NCBI RefSeq assembly: GCF_900102545.1
Contig: NZ_FNBN01000009.1
Span: 310,001-374,000, forward strand
Direction: 5' to 3'
Source of the DNA: Chitinophaga filiformis
GTDB taxonomy: Bacteria; Bacteroidota; Bacteroidia; Chitinophagales; Chitinophagaceae
DNA length: 64,000 nucleotides
The position numbers and the translations under genes are program-made. Below, one piece after another: positions 9,654 through 17,928 of this stretch; position 1 is the stretch's first letter, and each line of letters begins with the position of its first letter. Under the pieces are notes generated by a model. It did no database searches and was not told where the DNA came from. It saw only the letters and a program-made list of their open reading frames with translations.

Positions 9654-9684
9654 CAAAGGTATGCATTAAAAACGTACGTTGCAA
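9654..9684 (-). promoter_or_regulatory. Promoter of the BlaI-M56 operon with embedded palindromic operator
   Basis: On the minus strand, TTG (9682-9684), a 20-bp spacer and TACCTTTG (9654-9661) match the Bacteroidota promoter. A perfect 10-bp palindrome, AACGTACGTT at 9671-9680, fills the spacer. Its place is what one expects for an autoregulatory BlaI operator; that role is inferred. Confidence 0.65.
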
Positions 9685-9700
9685 TAGCTAAGTCCTCTTT

Positions 9701-9739
9701 TTTAAAAAAAGACCGCCCCGGAGTTCCGGGACGGTCTTT
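9701..9739 (-). terminator. Terminator of the alginate-lyase-like gene
   Basis: On the minus strand an 8-bp plus 5-bp stem (9732-9739/9708-9715 and 9726-9730/9717-9721, one mismatch) is followed by a run of seven T, about 30 bp after the stop at 9773. Confidence 0.85.
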
Positions 9740-9772
9740 ATCCGCTATAGCTGTGAATCTGTTTACGGCTTA

Positions 9773-10933
9773 TTACAGGCCTGGTACGTTAAAGTGTGTA
9801 TAGGAGGTGAAGCCTAAGAACGTTCTGTCATTAGGCACATACAGCGGATCCTGTAGTTCCCGGAGGTACTTCAGGTTGGCCGTCTGGTAGTAGCTGTAAG
9901 CCACTTCGGTGCCCGGGAATACGGGGCTGGAAGTAGAACAGGTCGTGCAAGAAGTGGTCTTGCCATAGGCAGCTCTCATATAGTCATAGCCTTTGCTAAG
10001 CAGGTTGGAGTTGAATGTCCACAGGGAATTGTCGCCCTGGATCCTTGCCAGCTCGGCGGCATATGAAAATGCTGTCAGAGAATACTGGAAGTGTACACAG
10101 TCGTTCCTGTCGCAATATTCAGGAATAGTACCATCCGGCTTGATAATGATAGGCAGGTGCTGTGTAATGATATTATAACCATTCTGGTACACAGTAGTGC
10201 TGTTCAGGAAAATACCGATGGCCATTTTAGCATAACCGGCAGAAGCATTCCAGTTGTTGTTGTACGCCGGTGTGTTGTTGATGTAATTGTTCTTCACCAG
10301 GTTCAGGTAGTTGTTGAACTGGTTGATGTCAGCGTCAGACCAGCCGGCTGATTGTCCGAAGGCCTTATAATAACGCATGATCTCTGCAGCAGCAACGAAG
10401 CTGGGAGTGGTCCAGGAAGCCTCCAGTGATGGCTGATACTGGTTAGCGCCAGACATCAGTGCATACTGTTTGAAAGTGTAGGACCAGCCGTTCAGAATAG
10501 CGATACACTGCTGTGCGTAGGTGGCAGTACCGGTTTTTGCCCAGCGTAGTGCCAGTGCATATGCCAGTATAGCGTCCTTCCTGATCTGGCTTTTGGATTC
10601 TGTAGTAGCTCCGTTGGAACCCACAGTAACTGTTTCCCAGAATTTTGTCGGCAGCGCATTGTTATTAACATAATCCAGTACTTTCTGGTAAGCAGCAGAA
10701 CGTACAGGTTCGCCACCATTCACCTGGGAACCGATAAGGTCCAGACTGGCCTGTGTGTTCAACATACCGGGATGTACGAATGTAACGATCTGTGGCGCAG
10801 CAGCAGCGGCTATCAGGCTTTTGCCCGGTATTGGCTTCATACTGTCTGCGTCTTGTTTTTTGCACATCAGCAATAAGGTTGCCACGGCAAACATAGTCAT
10901 GCAAAGGAGGAGGGAATTTACGGTCTTCTTCAT
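9773..10933 (-). CDS. Alginate lyase family protein, probable lipoprotein
   Basis: The 386-residue exported protein has a hydrophobic leader ending LLLMC at Cys24. The Met at -1 makes it a poor lipobox, but CKK is typical of Bacteroidota lipoproteins. The body is an alpha/alpha-toroid of the alginate lyase (PL5-like) family. NNWNASAGYAKMAIG near residues 225-240 fits the family Asn-Trp active-site helix. DGTIPEYCDRNDCVHFQYSL near 270-290 fits the His/Tyr-bearing helix. Members cleave uronate polysaccharides by beta-elimination. The substrate is uncertain, and no SusC/D pair or other lyase is adjacent. It stands alone between terminators at 9701-9739 and 11140-11166. A Cys-rich stretch (TTSCTTCST) near residue 335 may form a disulfide. 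Confidence 0.82.
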   Translation of the reverse strand: MKKTVNSLLLCMTMFAVATLLLMCKKQDADSMKPIPGKSLIAAAAAPQIVTFVHPGMLNTQASLDLIGSQVNGGEPVRSAAYQKVLDYVNNNALPTKFWETVTVGSNGATTESKSQIRKDAILAYALALRWAKTGTATYAQQCIAILNGWSYTFKQYALMSGANQYQPSLEASWTTPSFVAAAEIMRYYKAFGQSAGWSDADINQFNNYLNLVKNNYINNTPAYNNNWNASAGYAKMAIGIFLNSTTVYQNGYNIITQHLPIIIKPDGTIPEYCDRNDCVHFQYSLTAFSYAAELARIQGDNSLWTFNSNLLSKGYDYMRAAYGKTTSCTTCSTSSPVFPGTEVAYSYYQTANLKYLRELQDPLYVPNDRTFLGFTSYTHFNVPGL

Positions 10934-11139
10934 GTTAAGAGGGATTTTTATCAGGCTATAGCGGAATGAATTGTAGTCTGATAGACGTATATGGCTATTT
11001 ACATTATCAGGTGTAAGGAAATGCAGTCCCCGGCGGACTCTAAACGTGGAAAATAAACTTATTATTATTTGGTTAAATTATAATATTTCTACCTCTTTTA
11101 AAGCATTACTGCGGATAATTTTTCATAAGAGTTGACGTT

Positions 11140-11166
11140 CCGGCATTACTCTCAGAGAAATGCCGG
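11140..11166 (-). terminator. Probable terminator of the VOC gene
   Basis: A perfect 8-bp stem (11140-11147 with 11159-11166, CCGGCATT) encloses an 11-nt loop, 35 bp beyond the VOC stop codon. There is no clean T-run directly after it. Confidence 0.45.
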
Positions 11167-11200
11167 TCTAAAGGAATGATAAAGAATTAATAACAGTATG

Positions 11201-11590
11201 TTATGCCTGTTCCCACAACATCAGGTAAGCTCCGGCAGGATCCTGTATCAGGCAATACCAGCCATGGTTTTCCATTTGGCGTTTCTCGCCCAGCACCTTT
11301 CCGCCCAATGCCTGTGTGCGCTCTAAACTTTGATCCAGGTTGTCGACTGCTACATGACACAGCCAGTAGGGTGGGATATAGGCATTCGGACCTTTCGCAT
11401 GGCAGACACCCACCGTTTCAGGAGCATCAGGATTAGCGTCTTTCGCCTGCATAACATAATCCTCATAATCGCCCATGCTGAGTCCTGACTTTTCCCATCC
11501 AACTACCTGCTGATAAAAATCGCTTACAACATCAGCATTGGGAACAGTGAGATCATGCCAGAGAATAGTGCCTGCTTTCTTTTTTTCCAT
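11201..11590 (-). CDS. VOC (glyoxalase/bleomycin-resistance fold) family protein
   Basis: The 129-residue protein has paired beta-alpha-beta-beta-beta modules: TILWHDLTVPNADVVSDFYQQVVGW at the start and WLCHVAVDNLDQSLERTQALGGKV in the second half. It ends in the family DPAGAYLMLWE motif, whose Glu is the usual metal ligand; His in LWHDL and LCHVAV are the others. Members bind a metal and act as isomerases, dioxygenases or antibiotic-binding proteins, so no specific reaction can be given. It is transcribed away from the GlxA-type regulator, with 136 bp between the starts, and may be that regulator's target. Confidence 0.88.
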   Translation of the reverse strand: MEKKKAGTILWHDLTVPNADVVSDFYQQVVGWEKSGLSMGDYEDYVMQAKDANPDAPETVGVCHAKGPNAYIPPYWLCHVAVDNLDQSLERTQALGGKVLGEKRQMENHGWYCLIQDPAGAYLMLWEQA

Positions 11591-11726
11591 AAATGTGGTT
11601 TAAATGTGACTGGGTCCCGAAGATACATACTTGTAATCTTTTCTAGCATAACTGATGAAGAAGCCGGTAAGGTGATTTTAGCCAAATGTCGTAACTTGAC
11701 CAGCACTTTGTTTAAAACCTGAAATC

Positions 11727-12731
11727 ATGATGAATTTGGCACTGTTGCTCACCTACAACCACCGGCTGATAAGCACGGCCGCCATCCTGGATGTATTCGA
11801 ATCAGTGAACAATATGTATACTGTCAGCCAGCAGGCTCCCGTCTTCAATATACAGCTGGTGCTGCCTGATCAGAAGGAAGTGGACATGTTCCCCCATTAC
11901 GGCCGTTATAACACGGTGACAATAAAGGAAGCTGCAAAACCGGATCTTGTATTGATCCCTGCTTTTATTGCAGGTGATGTGGATATGGCGATTGCCGCCA
12001 ACAGCACCTTCATTCCCTGGCTACGGCAACACCACCACGCAGGGGCCGAAATAGCCAGTTTCTGTACCGGCGCTTTCCTGCTGGCAGCTACAGGACTGCT
12101 GGATGGTAAGCCCGCTACCACACACATGAATGCCTGTCGCGCTTTTGCTGGTCACTTCCCGGATGTATTACTGCAACCCGACAGAGTGCTGACCTCAGCA
12201 GCAGGTATCTACACCAGTGGAGGCGCTACCAGTACTTTCCATCTGTTACTGCACCTGGTAGAGAAGTACTGTGGACAGGATATGTCTGTAAAGGCCGCGA
12301 AACTATTTGCTATCGATATGGACCGTGAAACACAATCCTACTTCGGTATGTTCCTGCCGGAAAAGAAACATGCGGATCCGCTGATCTCAGAAGTGCAGCA
12401 ACGCATGGAATCCTGCTTCCAGGAAGCACGCAATGTGGAATCATTCATGGAGAATATTCCTGCCAGTCGCCGCAACTTCGTACGCCGTTTCAAACAGGCT
12501 ACAGGTATCACCCCCATAGAATACCTGCAGAAGACCCGTATCGAAGCAGCCAAAAAGATGCTGGAACAGACCAGCAACAGCATCCTGACTGTCATGCTCG
12601 ACTGTGGTTACAACGACATTAAAGCCTTCCGCAAAGTATTCAGAAAGGAAGTAGGGCTGACGCCCACAGAATACAGGCTTAAATTTGCAGGCAGCCGTAA
12701 TGCGAATACCTCGCTGGCGCTTGAAATGTGA
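11727..12731 (+). CDS. GlxA-type transcriptional regulator (DJ-1/PfpI plus AraC HTH)
   Basis: The 334-residue cytoplasmic regulator has an N-terminal DJ-1/PfpI domain (about 1-190) with the nucleophile-elbow motif ASFCTGAFLLAATGLL, Cys113. It also carries the YTSGGATSTFHLLLHLVE stretch typical of GlxA-family activators. The AraC-type double helix-turn-helix covers about 225-325, with SRRNFVRRFKQATGITPIEYL and the end motif FRKEVGLTPTEYR. The first domain probably binds a small amine or aldehyde-like effector. The ethanolamine permease gene follows 100 bp downstream on the same strand. Enterobacterial eut operons are also run by an AraC-family protein (EutR), so control of eutBC is plausible but inferred. 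Two ATG codons overlap the start (11727, 11730). Confidence 0.9.
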   Translation: MMNLALLLTYNHRLISTAAILDVFESVNNMYTVSQQAPVFNIQLVLPDQKEVDMFPHYGRYNTVTIKEAAKPDLVLIPAFIAGDVDMAIAANSTFIPWLRQHHHAGAEIASFCTGAFLLAATGLLDGKPATTHMNACRAFAGHFPDVLLQPDRVLTSAAGIYTSGGATSTFHLLLHLVEKYCGQDMSVKAAKLFAIDMDRETQSYFGMFLPEKKHADPLISEVQQRMESCFQEARNVESFMENIPASRRNFVRRFKQATGITPIEYLQKTRIEAAKKMLEQTSNSILTVMLDCGYNDIKAFRKVFRKEVGLTPTEYRLKFAGSRNANTSLALEM

Positions 12732-12792
12732 TCTTTTTGTGTATCTTGACAACATTTCACGGAGGGAAACGGGAATAAACTTTATGAACCAA

Positions 12793-12815
12793 TGGTAATG
12801 ATTCAGGCATTACCA
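12793..12815 (+). promoter_or_regulatory. Inverted repeat just upstream of the ethanolamine operon
   Basis: A perfect 8-bp inverted repeat (TGGTAATG at 12793-12800, CATTACCA at 12808-12815, 7-nt loop) ends 16 bp before the permease start codon. It could be an activator site or a leader hairpin near the ribosome-binding region. The role is inferred. Confidence 0.4.
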
Positions 12816-12831
12816 GCAATCCCGTGTACAT

Positions 12832-14151
12832 ATGTCTGCTCAGGAAACAGTTTTAAAGAAAGTCATCAGGCCCATACACCTCTGGGCCATCGGCGTCGGA
12901 TTAGTCATCTCCGGTGAATATTTCGGCTGGAATTACGGCTGGGGCGTAGCTGGTACCATCGGCTTCCTCATCGCCACGCTTATCATCACATTGCTGTACA
13001 TCACCTTCATCTTCAGCTTTACAGAACTGACTACCTCCATACCACAGGCAGGAGGGCCCTTTACCTATACCCATAGGGCCATGGGCCCTTTCGGCGGACT
13101 GGTAGCCGGATACGCCACCGCCGTGGAATTCCTGCTGGCAACACCCGCCATTGCTTTCGCGTTGGGCAATTACCTGCATTTCCTGCATCCCTCACTCCCG
13201 GTATTGGGCAGCGGTATCGCTTTCTATGTACTGCTGACCATCATCAATTTACTGGGGATTAAAGAATCAGCCCTTTTTTCGCTTATCATCACTTTACTGG
13301 CAGTAGTGGAACTGCTGATATATATGGGCATTGTAGGACCTTCCTTCAAAGCCTCCAACTTCATGCACAACTCCATGCCTGCCGGATGGCTCGGCGTGTT
13401 TGCAGCCCTGCCTTTTGCTATCTGGCTGTATGTCTGCATCGAAGGAATTGCCATGGTAGCAGAAGAGGTGAAAGAACCTTCCCGGAATATTCCCAAGGGA
13501 TATATCTCTGCCATGTTAACACTGGCGTTACTGGCCATTGGAGTGATGATGTTAACAGGAGGGATCACCGACTGGAGAGCATTATCGGCTATCGACTATC
13601 CTTTACCGGAAGCCATCGGCATCGTATTAGGTAAACAGAGCGGTATCACAAAGATCTTTGCGGGAATTGGTCTCTTCGGATTGATTGCTTCTTTCAACGG
13701 GATCATTATCAGTTATTCCCGCCAGCTCTTTGCACTGGCCCGCGCCGGCTATCTGCCAGACGCACTCGCAGCGCTCAGTCCTAAGAGACAAGTGCCCTAC
13801 GTGGCATTGATAGCAGGAGGATTACTCGGCGTGATTGCCCTCTATCTCGGTAAAACAGATCAACTGGTGATCTTATCAGTAATGGGCGCAGTAGTGATGT
13901 ACATCCTCAGTATGATCAGCCTGTTCATCCTGAGAAAAAAAGAACCGGAATTAGAACGTCCTTTCAAAGCACCTTTCTATCCATGGTTCCCGGGCATCGC
14001 ATTGGTATTGTCGATTGTATCATTAATAGCGATCGTCTACTACAACCAACTATTAGCGCTCTTGTTCTTTTCAGGATTGATCATCGCGCTGGTTATTTTC
14101 GTCGCAATGGGGAAACACCGGGAACCGGCCGCTATCACACCACGGGTATAA
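12832..14151 (+). CDS. eat: Ethanolamine permease (APC superfamily)
   Basis: The 439-residue inner-membrane permease begins RPIHLWAIGVGLVISGEYFGWNYGW (about residues 12-36), the hallmark N-terminus of the Eat ethanolamine permeases. About 12 membrane helices follow, with IPQAGGPFTYTHRAMGP and the conserved EGIAMVAEEVKEPSRNIPKG loop near 205-225. It imports ethanolamine for the lyase encoded by the next two genes. The 10-bp gap to eutB indicates a shared transcript. The substrate is inferred from family features and from the eutBC neighbours, which agree. Confidence 0.92.
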   Translation: MSAQETVLKKVIRPIHLWAIGVGLVISGEYFGWNYGWGVAGTIGFLIATLIITLLYITFIFSFTELTTSIPQAGGPFTYTHRAMGPFGGLVAGYATAVEFLLATPAIAFALGNYLHFLHPSLPVLGSGIAFYVLLTIINLLGIKESALFSLIITLLAVVELLIYMGIVGPSFKASNFMHNSMPAGWLGVFAALPFAIWLYVCIEGIAMVAEEVKEPSRNIPKGYISAMLTLALLAIGVMMLTGGITDWRALSAIDYPLPEAIGIVLGKQSGITKIFAGIGLFGLIASFNGIIISYSRQLFALARAGYLPDALAALSPKRQVPYVALIAGGLLGVIALYLGKTDQLVILSVMGAVVMYILSMISLFILRKKEPELERPFKAPFYPWFPGIALVLSIVSLIAIVYYNQLLALLFFSGLIIALVIFVAMGKHREPAAITPRV

Positions 14152-14161
14152 ACAAAACGCA

Positions 14162-15538
14162 ATGGCATACCAACACACCATACAACACAAAACATACACC
14201 TTCCCCGACCTTCGTACCCTCCTCGCACGGGCTACACCCTTCCGTTCCGGTGATGCTCTCGCCAGCCTGGCAGCAGACAACTACGAAGAGCGTGTCGCTG
14301 CACAGATGACCCTTGCAGATGTACCGCTCAAAACATTCCTGCAGGAAGCTATCATCCCATACGAAAAAGATGAGATCACGCGCCTGATCATCGACACCCA
14401 CGATCAAACAGCTTTCGGACCTGTCAGTCATTTCACTGTAGGCGAGTTGCGCGACTGGTTATTGAGTGATGAAGCAGATACATTGACGCTGCAACGTTTA
14501 TCTCCCGGCCTTACGCCAGAGATGGTAGCAGCGGTCTCAAAACTGATGCGCAACCAGGACCTCATCAGTGTTGCGCAGAAATGTGAAGTCGTCACCCGTT
14601 TTCGGAATACAATAGGACTGAAAGGTCACTTATCAGTACGCCTGCAACCTAATCATAACACAGATGATCCGAAAGGGATCGCAGCCAGTATCATAGATGG
14701 CTTGTTATATGGCAGCGGAGATGCGGTGATCGGTATCAATCCTGCTACGGATAGTCCGCAGGCCGTTGTGCAGTTATTGCATATGCTGGATGGGCTGCGT
14801 ACACAGTTTGACATCCCTACACAGTCCTGCATACTGTGTCATGTCACTACCGCATTGGAGATCATTCAGCGCGCGCCGGTCGACCTGGTATTCCAGTCTA
14901 TCGGTGGTACAGAAAAGACCAACAGCAGTTTCGGTATTCATCTTAATTTACTCAGGGAAGCCCATGAAGCAGCCTTGTCATTGCAAAGAGGGACTATCGG
15001 TAATAACGTGATGTATTTCGAAACAGGGCAGGGCAGTGCTTTGTCAGCCAATGCACACGAAGGCGTGGATCAGCAAACCTGTGAGGTCAGGTCTTATGCA
15101 GTAGCACGGAAATTCTCTCCTTTACTGGTGAATACCGTTGTTGGATTCATCGGACCAGAATATCTCTTTGACGGTAAACAGATCATCCGTGCAGCCCTGG
15201 AAGACCATTGCTGTGGTAAGCTGCTGGGACTACCGATGGGTGTAGATATCTGTTATACAAATCATGCGGAGGCTGACCAGGATGATATGGATAATCTGCT
15301 CACGCTGTTGGGCGTGGCTGGCTGTAATTTCATCATGGGAGTGCCGGGAGCAGATGATATCATGCTGAACTATCAATCCACTTCCTTTCACGATGCGCTG
15401 TATGCCCGTAAGGTACTGGGACTGAAAGCTGCGCCTGAATTTGAAGCCTGGTTACAGCGACAAGGTATCATAAACAACAAAGGCCAGTTGCAGCAGGTAG
15501 GAAAAATGCATCAGCTGTTAAGCTATAATGCAGGATGA
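14162..15538 (+). CDS. eutB: Ethanolamine ammonia-lyase large subunit EutB
   Basis: The 458-residue TIM-barrel subunit works with EutC and adenosylcobalamin to convert ethanolamine to acetaldehyde and ammonia. Highly conserved blocks are visible: IDGLLYGSGDAVIGINPATD near residues 180-200, MYFETGQGSALSANAHEGVDQ near 285-305, and FIGPEYLFDGKQIIRAALED from about 328. KLLGLPMGVDICYTNHAEAD and QDDMDNLLTLLG follow it. The length matches the family (about 453). The upstream permease ends 10 bp before, and eutC starts 24 bp after. No eut shell-protein genes flank it, so acetaldehyde would be handled in the cytosol by enzymes encoded elsewhere. Confidence 0.97.
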   Translation: MAYQHTIQHKTYTFPDLRTLLARATPFRSGDALASLAADNYEERVAAQMTLADVPLKTFLQEAIIPYEKDEITRLIIDTHDQTAFGPVSHFTVGELRDWLLSDEADTLTLQRLSPGLTPEMVAAVSKLMRNQDLISVAQKCEVVTRFRNTIGLKGHLSVRLQPNHNTDDPKGIAASIIDGLLYGSGDAVIGINPATDSPQAVVQLLHMLDGLRTQFDIPTQSCILCHVTTALEIIQRAPVDLVFQSIGGTEKTNSSFGIHLNLLREAHEAALSLQRGTIGNNVMYFETGQGSALSANAHEGVDQQTCEVRSYAVARKFSPLLVNTVVGFIGPEYLFDGKQIIRAALEDHCCGKLLGLPMGVDICYTNHAEADQDDMDNLLTLLGVAGCNFIMGVPGADDIMLNYQSTSFHDALYARKVLGLKAAPEFEAWLQRQGIINNKGQLQQVGKMHQLLSYNAG

Positions 15539-15562
15539 AATGTTATCACAATCAATCATAGG

Positions 15563-16345
15563 ATGAACAACGAATTACAGCACCGGCATCCAATACAGGA
15601 AGATCCCTGGTCTTCATTAAAAGCGTTCACCACAGCGCGTATCGCATTGGGAAGAACAGGCACCGCTATCCCTTTAAGAGAAGTGTTGTCTTTTAAACTC
15701 GCACATGCACATGCGCGGGATGCTGTTTATTCAAAGCTGAACATTACACTGCTGATGGAGCAGCTGCAACCATTTCATACCGGTACTTTGCTGTTGCACA
15801 GCAGTGCGGCAGACCGGCAGGAATACCTGCAACGTCCTGATAAAGGCAGGCGACTGGATGCTGACAGCATTAAAACCCTGCATACATTACCGGCTGCACT
15901 ATTGCAGAAAGACGTAGCCATTATCATCGCAGATGGACTTTCTGCAACAGCGATGAATGTACATACCTTGCCGTTATTAACGCAGTTAATACCGATGTTA
16001 AAAGCGGCGGGCATAGCAACAGGTCCCATCTGCCTGACAGAGCAGGGGAGGGTCGCTATCGGCGATGAAATAGGCGAGTTGTTAAAGACAAAAATGACGC
16101 TGATGCTGATAGGTGAACGGCCCGGACTCAGTGCGGCTGATAGTATGGGCGCTTATATCACATTTAATCCCCGCGTAGGAAATACAGACGAATCAAGGAA
16201 CTGCATCTCCAACATCCGCCAGGAAGGATTATCATATGACACTGCAGCTGGAAAGATCTGTTATCTTTTGCAGGAGGCTATCAGACTGCAGTTGTCCGGA
16301 GTAGGGTTGAAAGATAACTATCATCCCTCCCAAATTTCTATTTGA
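15563..16345 (+). CDS. eutC: Ethanolamine ammonia-lyase small subunit EutC
   Basis: The 260-residue partner of EutB holds the cobalamin cofactor at the subunit interface. Family blocks are TTARIALGRTG (about 27-37), SFKLAHAHARDAV (about 43-55), IIADGLSATA (about 120-130), IGERPGLSAADSMGAYITF (about 182-200) and DESRNCISNIRQEG (about 208-221). The adenosylcobalamin requirement means the cell must make or import B12. The ECF sigma gene begins 37 bp after the stop. Confidence 0.96.
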   Translation: MNNELQHRHPIQEDPWSSLKAFTTARIALGRTGTAIPLREVLSFKLAHAHARDAVYSKLNITLLMEQLQPFHTGTLLLHSSAADRQEYLQRPDKGRRLDADSIKTLHTLPAALLQKDVAIIIADGLSATAMNVHTLPLLTQLIPMLKAAGIATGPICLTEQGRVAIGDEIGELLKTKMTLMLIGERPGLSAADSMGAYITFNPRVGNTDESRNCISNIRQEGLSYDTAAGKICYLLQEAIRLQLSGVGLKDNYHPSQISI

Positions 16346-16382
16346 TTGTTTAAAAAAAATAATACTTTGTGCGGCATTCATA

Positions 16383-16946
16383 ATGACGATGACGCAAGAC
16401 GGATACCATATCTCTGCCGAAGAAGCTACTGAGGCCCTCCGTAGTCGTAATGCCGGTGTCTTCCAGAAAATATACGCAGCATACAGTGAGGAATTATTCC
16501 TGTTAGCTTATCGCTGGGTCAAAGACGATGACCTGGCCAAAGAGGTCGTGCAAAGCCTGTTCGCACATTTATGGGAAAAGGGACAACAGATTGAGATCAC
16601 CGGAAATGTGCGCCACTACCTGTATCGTTCAATAACCAACAGAAGTATCAACGAATTAAAACGGCGGTCAAGGAATGTAAGTGAAGAGGCCCTGCAATGG
16701 CAGGCCGACAACTCCTCATTGCATGAAATCACCGATCATCTGCTGCTGCAGAAAGAGATCATACGCCTGGCACAGGGGCTGGCCCCACGCTGCCGGGAGA
16801 TCTTCCTGCTCAGCCGTTTCGAAGGACTTGAACCCGCTGAAATAGCAGAACGGCTGGGTATCACTGTTAACACAGTGTATTTTCAGCTGGCGGTGGCCCT
16901 GAAATATCTGCGTAATCACTTATTGGACGGAAAAAAATTGCAGTAG
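16383..16946 (+). CDS. ECF-type RNA polymerase sigma-70 factor
   Basis: The 187-residue sigma factor has region 2 (about 25-95), with LAYRWVKDDDLAKEVVQSLFAHLWE. Its region 4 helix-turn-helix (about 130-180) contains CREIFLLSRFEGLEPAEIAERL and the recognition helix ITVNTVYFQL. It directs RNA polymerase to a target promoter when freed by the FecR protein encoded 44 bp downstream. The order sigma, FecR, SusC, SusD is the classic Bacteroidota cell-surface signalling arrangement. ATG at 16383 and 16389 are both possible. A TTTG (16341-16344) and ATACTTTG (16362-16369) give an imperfect promoter between eutC and this gene. Confidence 0.93.
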   Translation: MTMTQDGYHISAEEATEALRSRNAGVFQKIYAAYSEELFLLAYRWVKDDDLAKEVVQSLFAHLWEKGQQIEITGNVRHYLYRSITNRSINELKRRSRNVSEEALQWQADNSSLHEITDHLLLQKEIIRLAQGLAPRCREIFLLSRFEGLEPAEIAERLGITVNTVYFQLAVALKYLRNHLLDGKKLQ

Positions 16947-16990
16947 CATCAAAGTATCGAGGTGCTGGATTGTCGTAATAGTATAAAGCA

Positions 16991-17905
16991 ATGAACAACA
17001 ACGATATAACCGGGTTCATTATAGATTGTCTGACAGACCCCGGTAACAGGGACAAACAGGCTGCATTAAATAAGTGGTTAGAGGAATCGGAAGAGAATCA
17101 ACACCTGTATGCAGAACTGAAGCAGCTTTGGGAAGCCGCAGCAGATGTTCCTCCCATGCCCTTTAATGCAGATGAAGGGTGGAAGGAATTGTCTCAGCAG
17201 ATGGCGCCGGCTGCCAGGGTAAAGCGTCTGTCCCCCTGGAGGATCGTAGCGGCAGCCGCAGTGCTGTTGTTTCTTATTGCAGGCGGCTGGTGGTGGCAAA
17301 CATCCCGCAATGCCTGGATCACTTACGCAACGCCCACTGGCGATGTAGATAGTATCACCCTTCCTGATGGCTCTATGATACATATGAAAGCCGGTACCTC
17401 GCTGGCTTACAGGAAGTTGTTCAAAGAACGCGAAGTGAAATTGCTGCAGGGAGAAGCCTATTTTGATGTGGTGAAAGATCCACAGCGGCAGTTCCTCGTC
17501 ACAGCAGACAAATCAACCGTAAAAGTACTCGGAACGGCATTCAATGTACGTATAGAAAACACCTTCACAGAAGTCATTGTCTTTGAAGGAAAAATAAGTC
17601 TGCACAGTGGAGGAAAGAAGCTGGTACTGAGCAGTGGCAGCGGTAACCTGGCAACTGTTAGCCGGAATGATGACGAAATAAGACACCCCATAGGTAATTA
17701 TAGCAATCAATGCGCCTGGGCCACAAACGAGCTGGTATTCGAGAATGAAGAAGCCGAAAATGTGGCAAAGGTATTAGCCGCCCACTACCATATATCCGAA
17801 ATAAAAGTTGCTGAGAATTTACGGCATAAACGAATTACCTTGCGCCTGCATAATACACCTCAGGATGAAGCGCTGGAAATATTTGGCGCTGTCCTGGATC
17901 AATAA
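16991..17905 (+). CDS. FecR family anti-sigma factor
   Basis: The 304-residue protein has a cytoplasmic N-terminus that would hold the sigma factor (about 1-80), with the membrane helix at about 84-102 (WRIVAAAAVLLFLIAGGWWW). The periplasmic FecR domain (about 110-225) contains YATPTGDVDSITLPDGS and EREVKLLQGEAYFDV. A C-terminal DUF4974-like segment (about 245-304) contains RHKRITLRLHNTPQDEAL. It ends a little earlier than most relatives, at FGAVLDQ, so the last strands of that domain may be missing. It should pass the ligand signal from the STN domain of the SusC protein to the ECF sigma factor. Confidence 0.92.
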   Translation: MNNNDITGFIIDCLTDPGNRDKQAALNKWLEESEENQHLYAELKQLWEAAADVPPMPFNADEGWKELSQQMAPAARVKRLSPWRIVAAAAVLLFLIAGGWWWQTSRNAWITYATPTGDVDSITLPDGSMIHMKAGTSLAYRKLFKEREVKLLQGEAYFDVVKDPQRQFLVTADKSTVKVLGTAFNVRIENTFTEVIVFEGKISLHSGGKKLVLSSGSGNLATVSRNDDEIRHPIGNYSNQCAWATNELVFENEEAENVAKVLAAHYHISEIKVAENLRHKRITLRLHNTPQDEALEIFGAVLDQ

Positions 17906-17928
17906 CTGAGCTCAGCTCCATTACCCTT

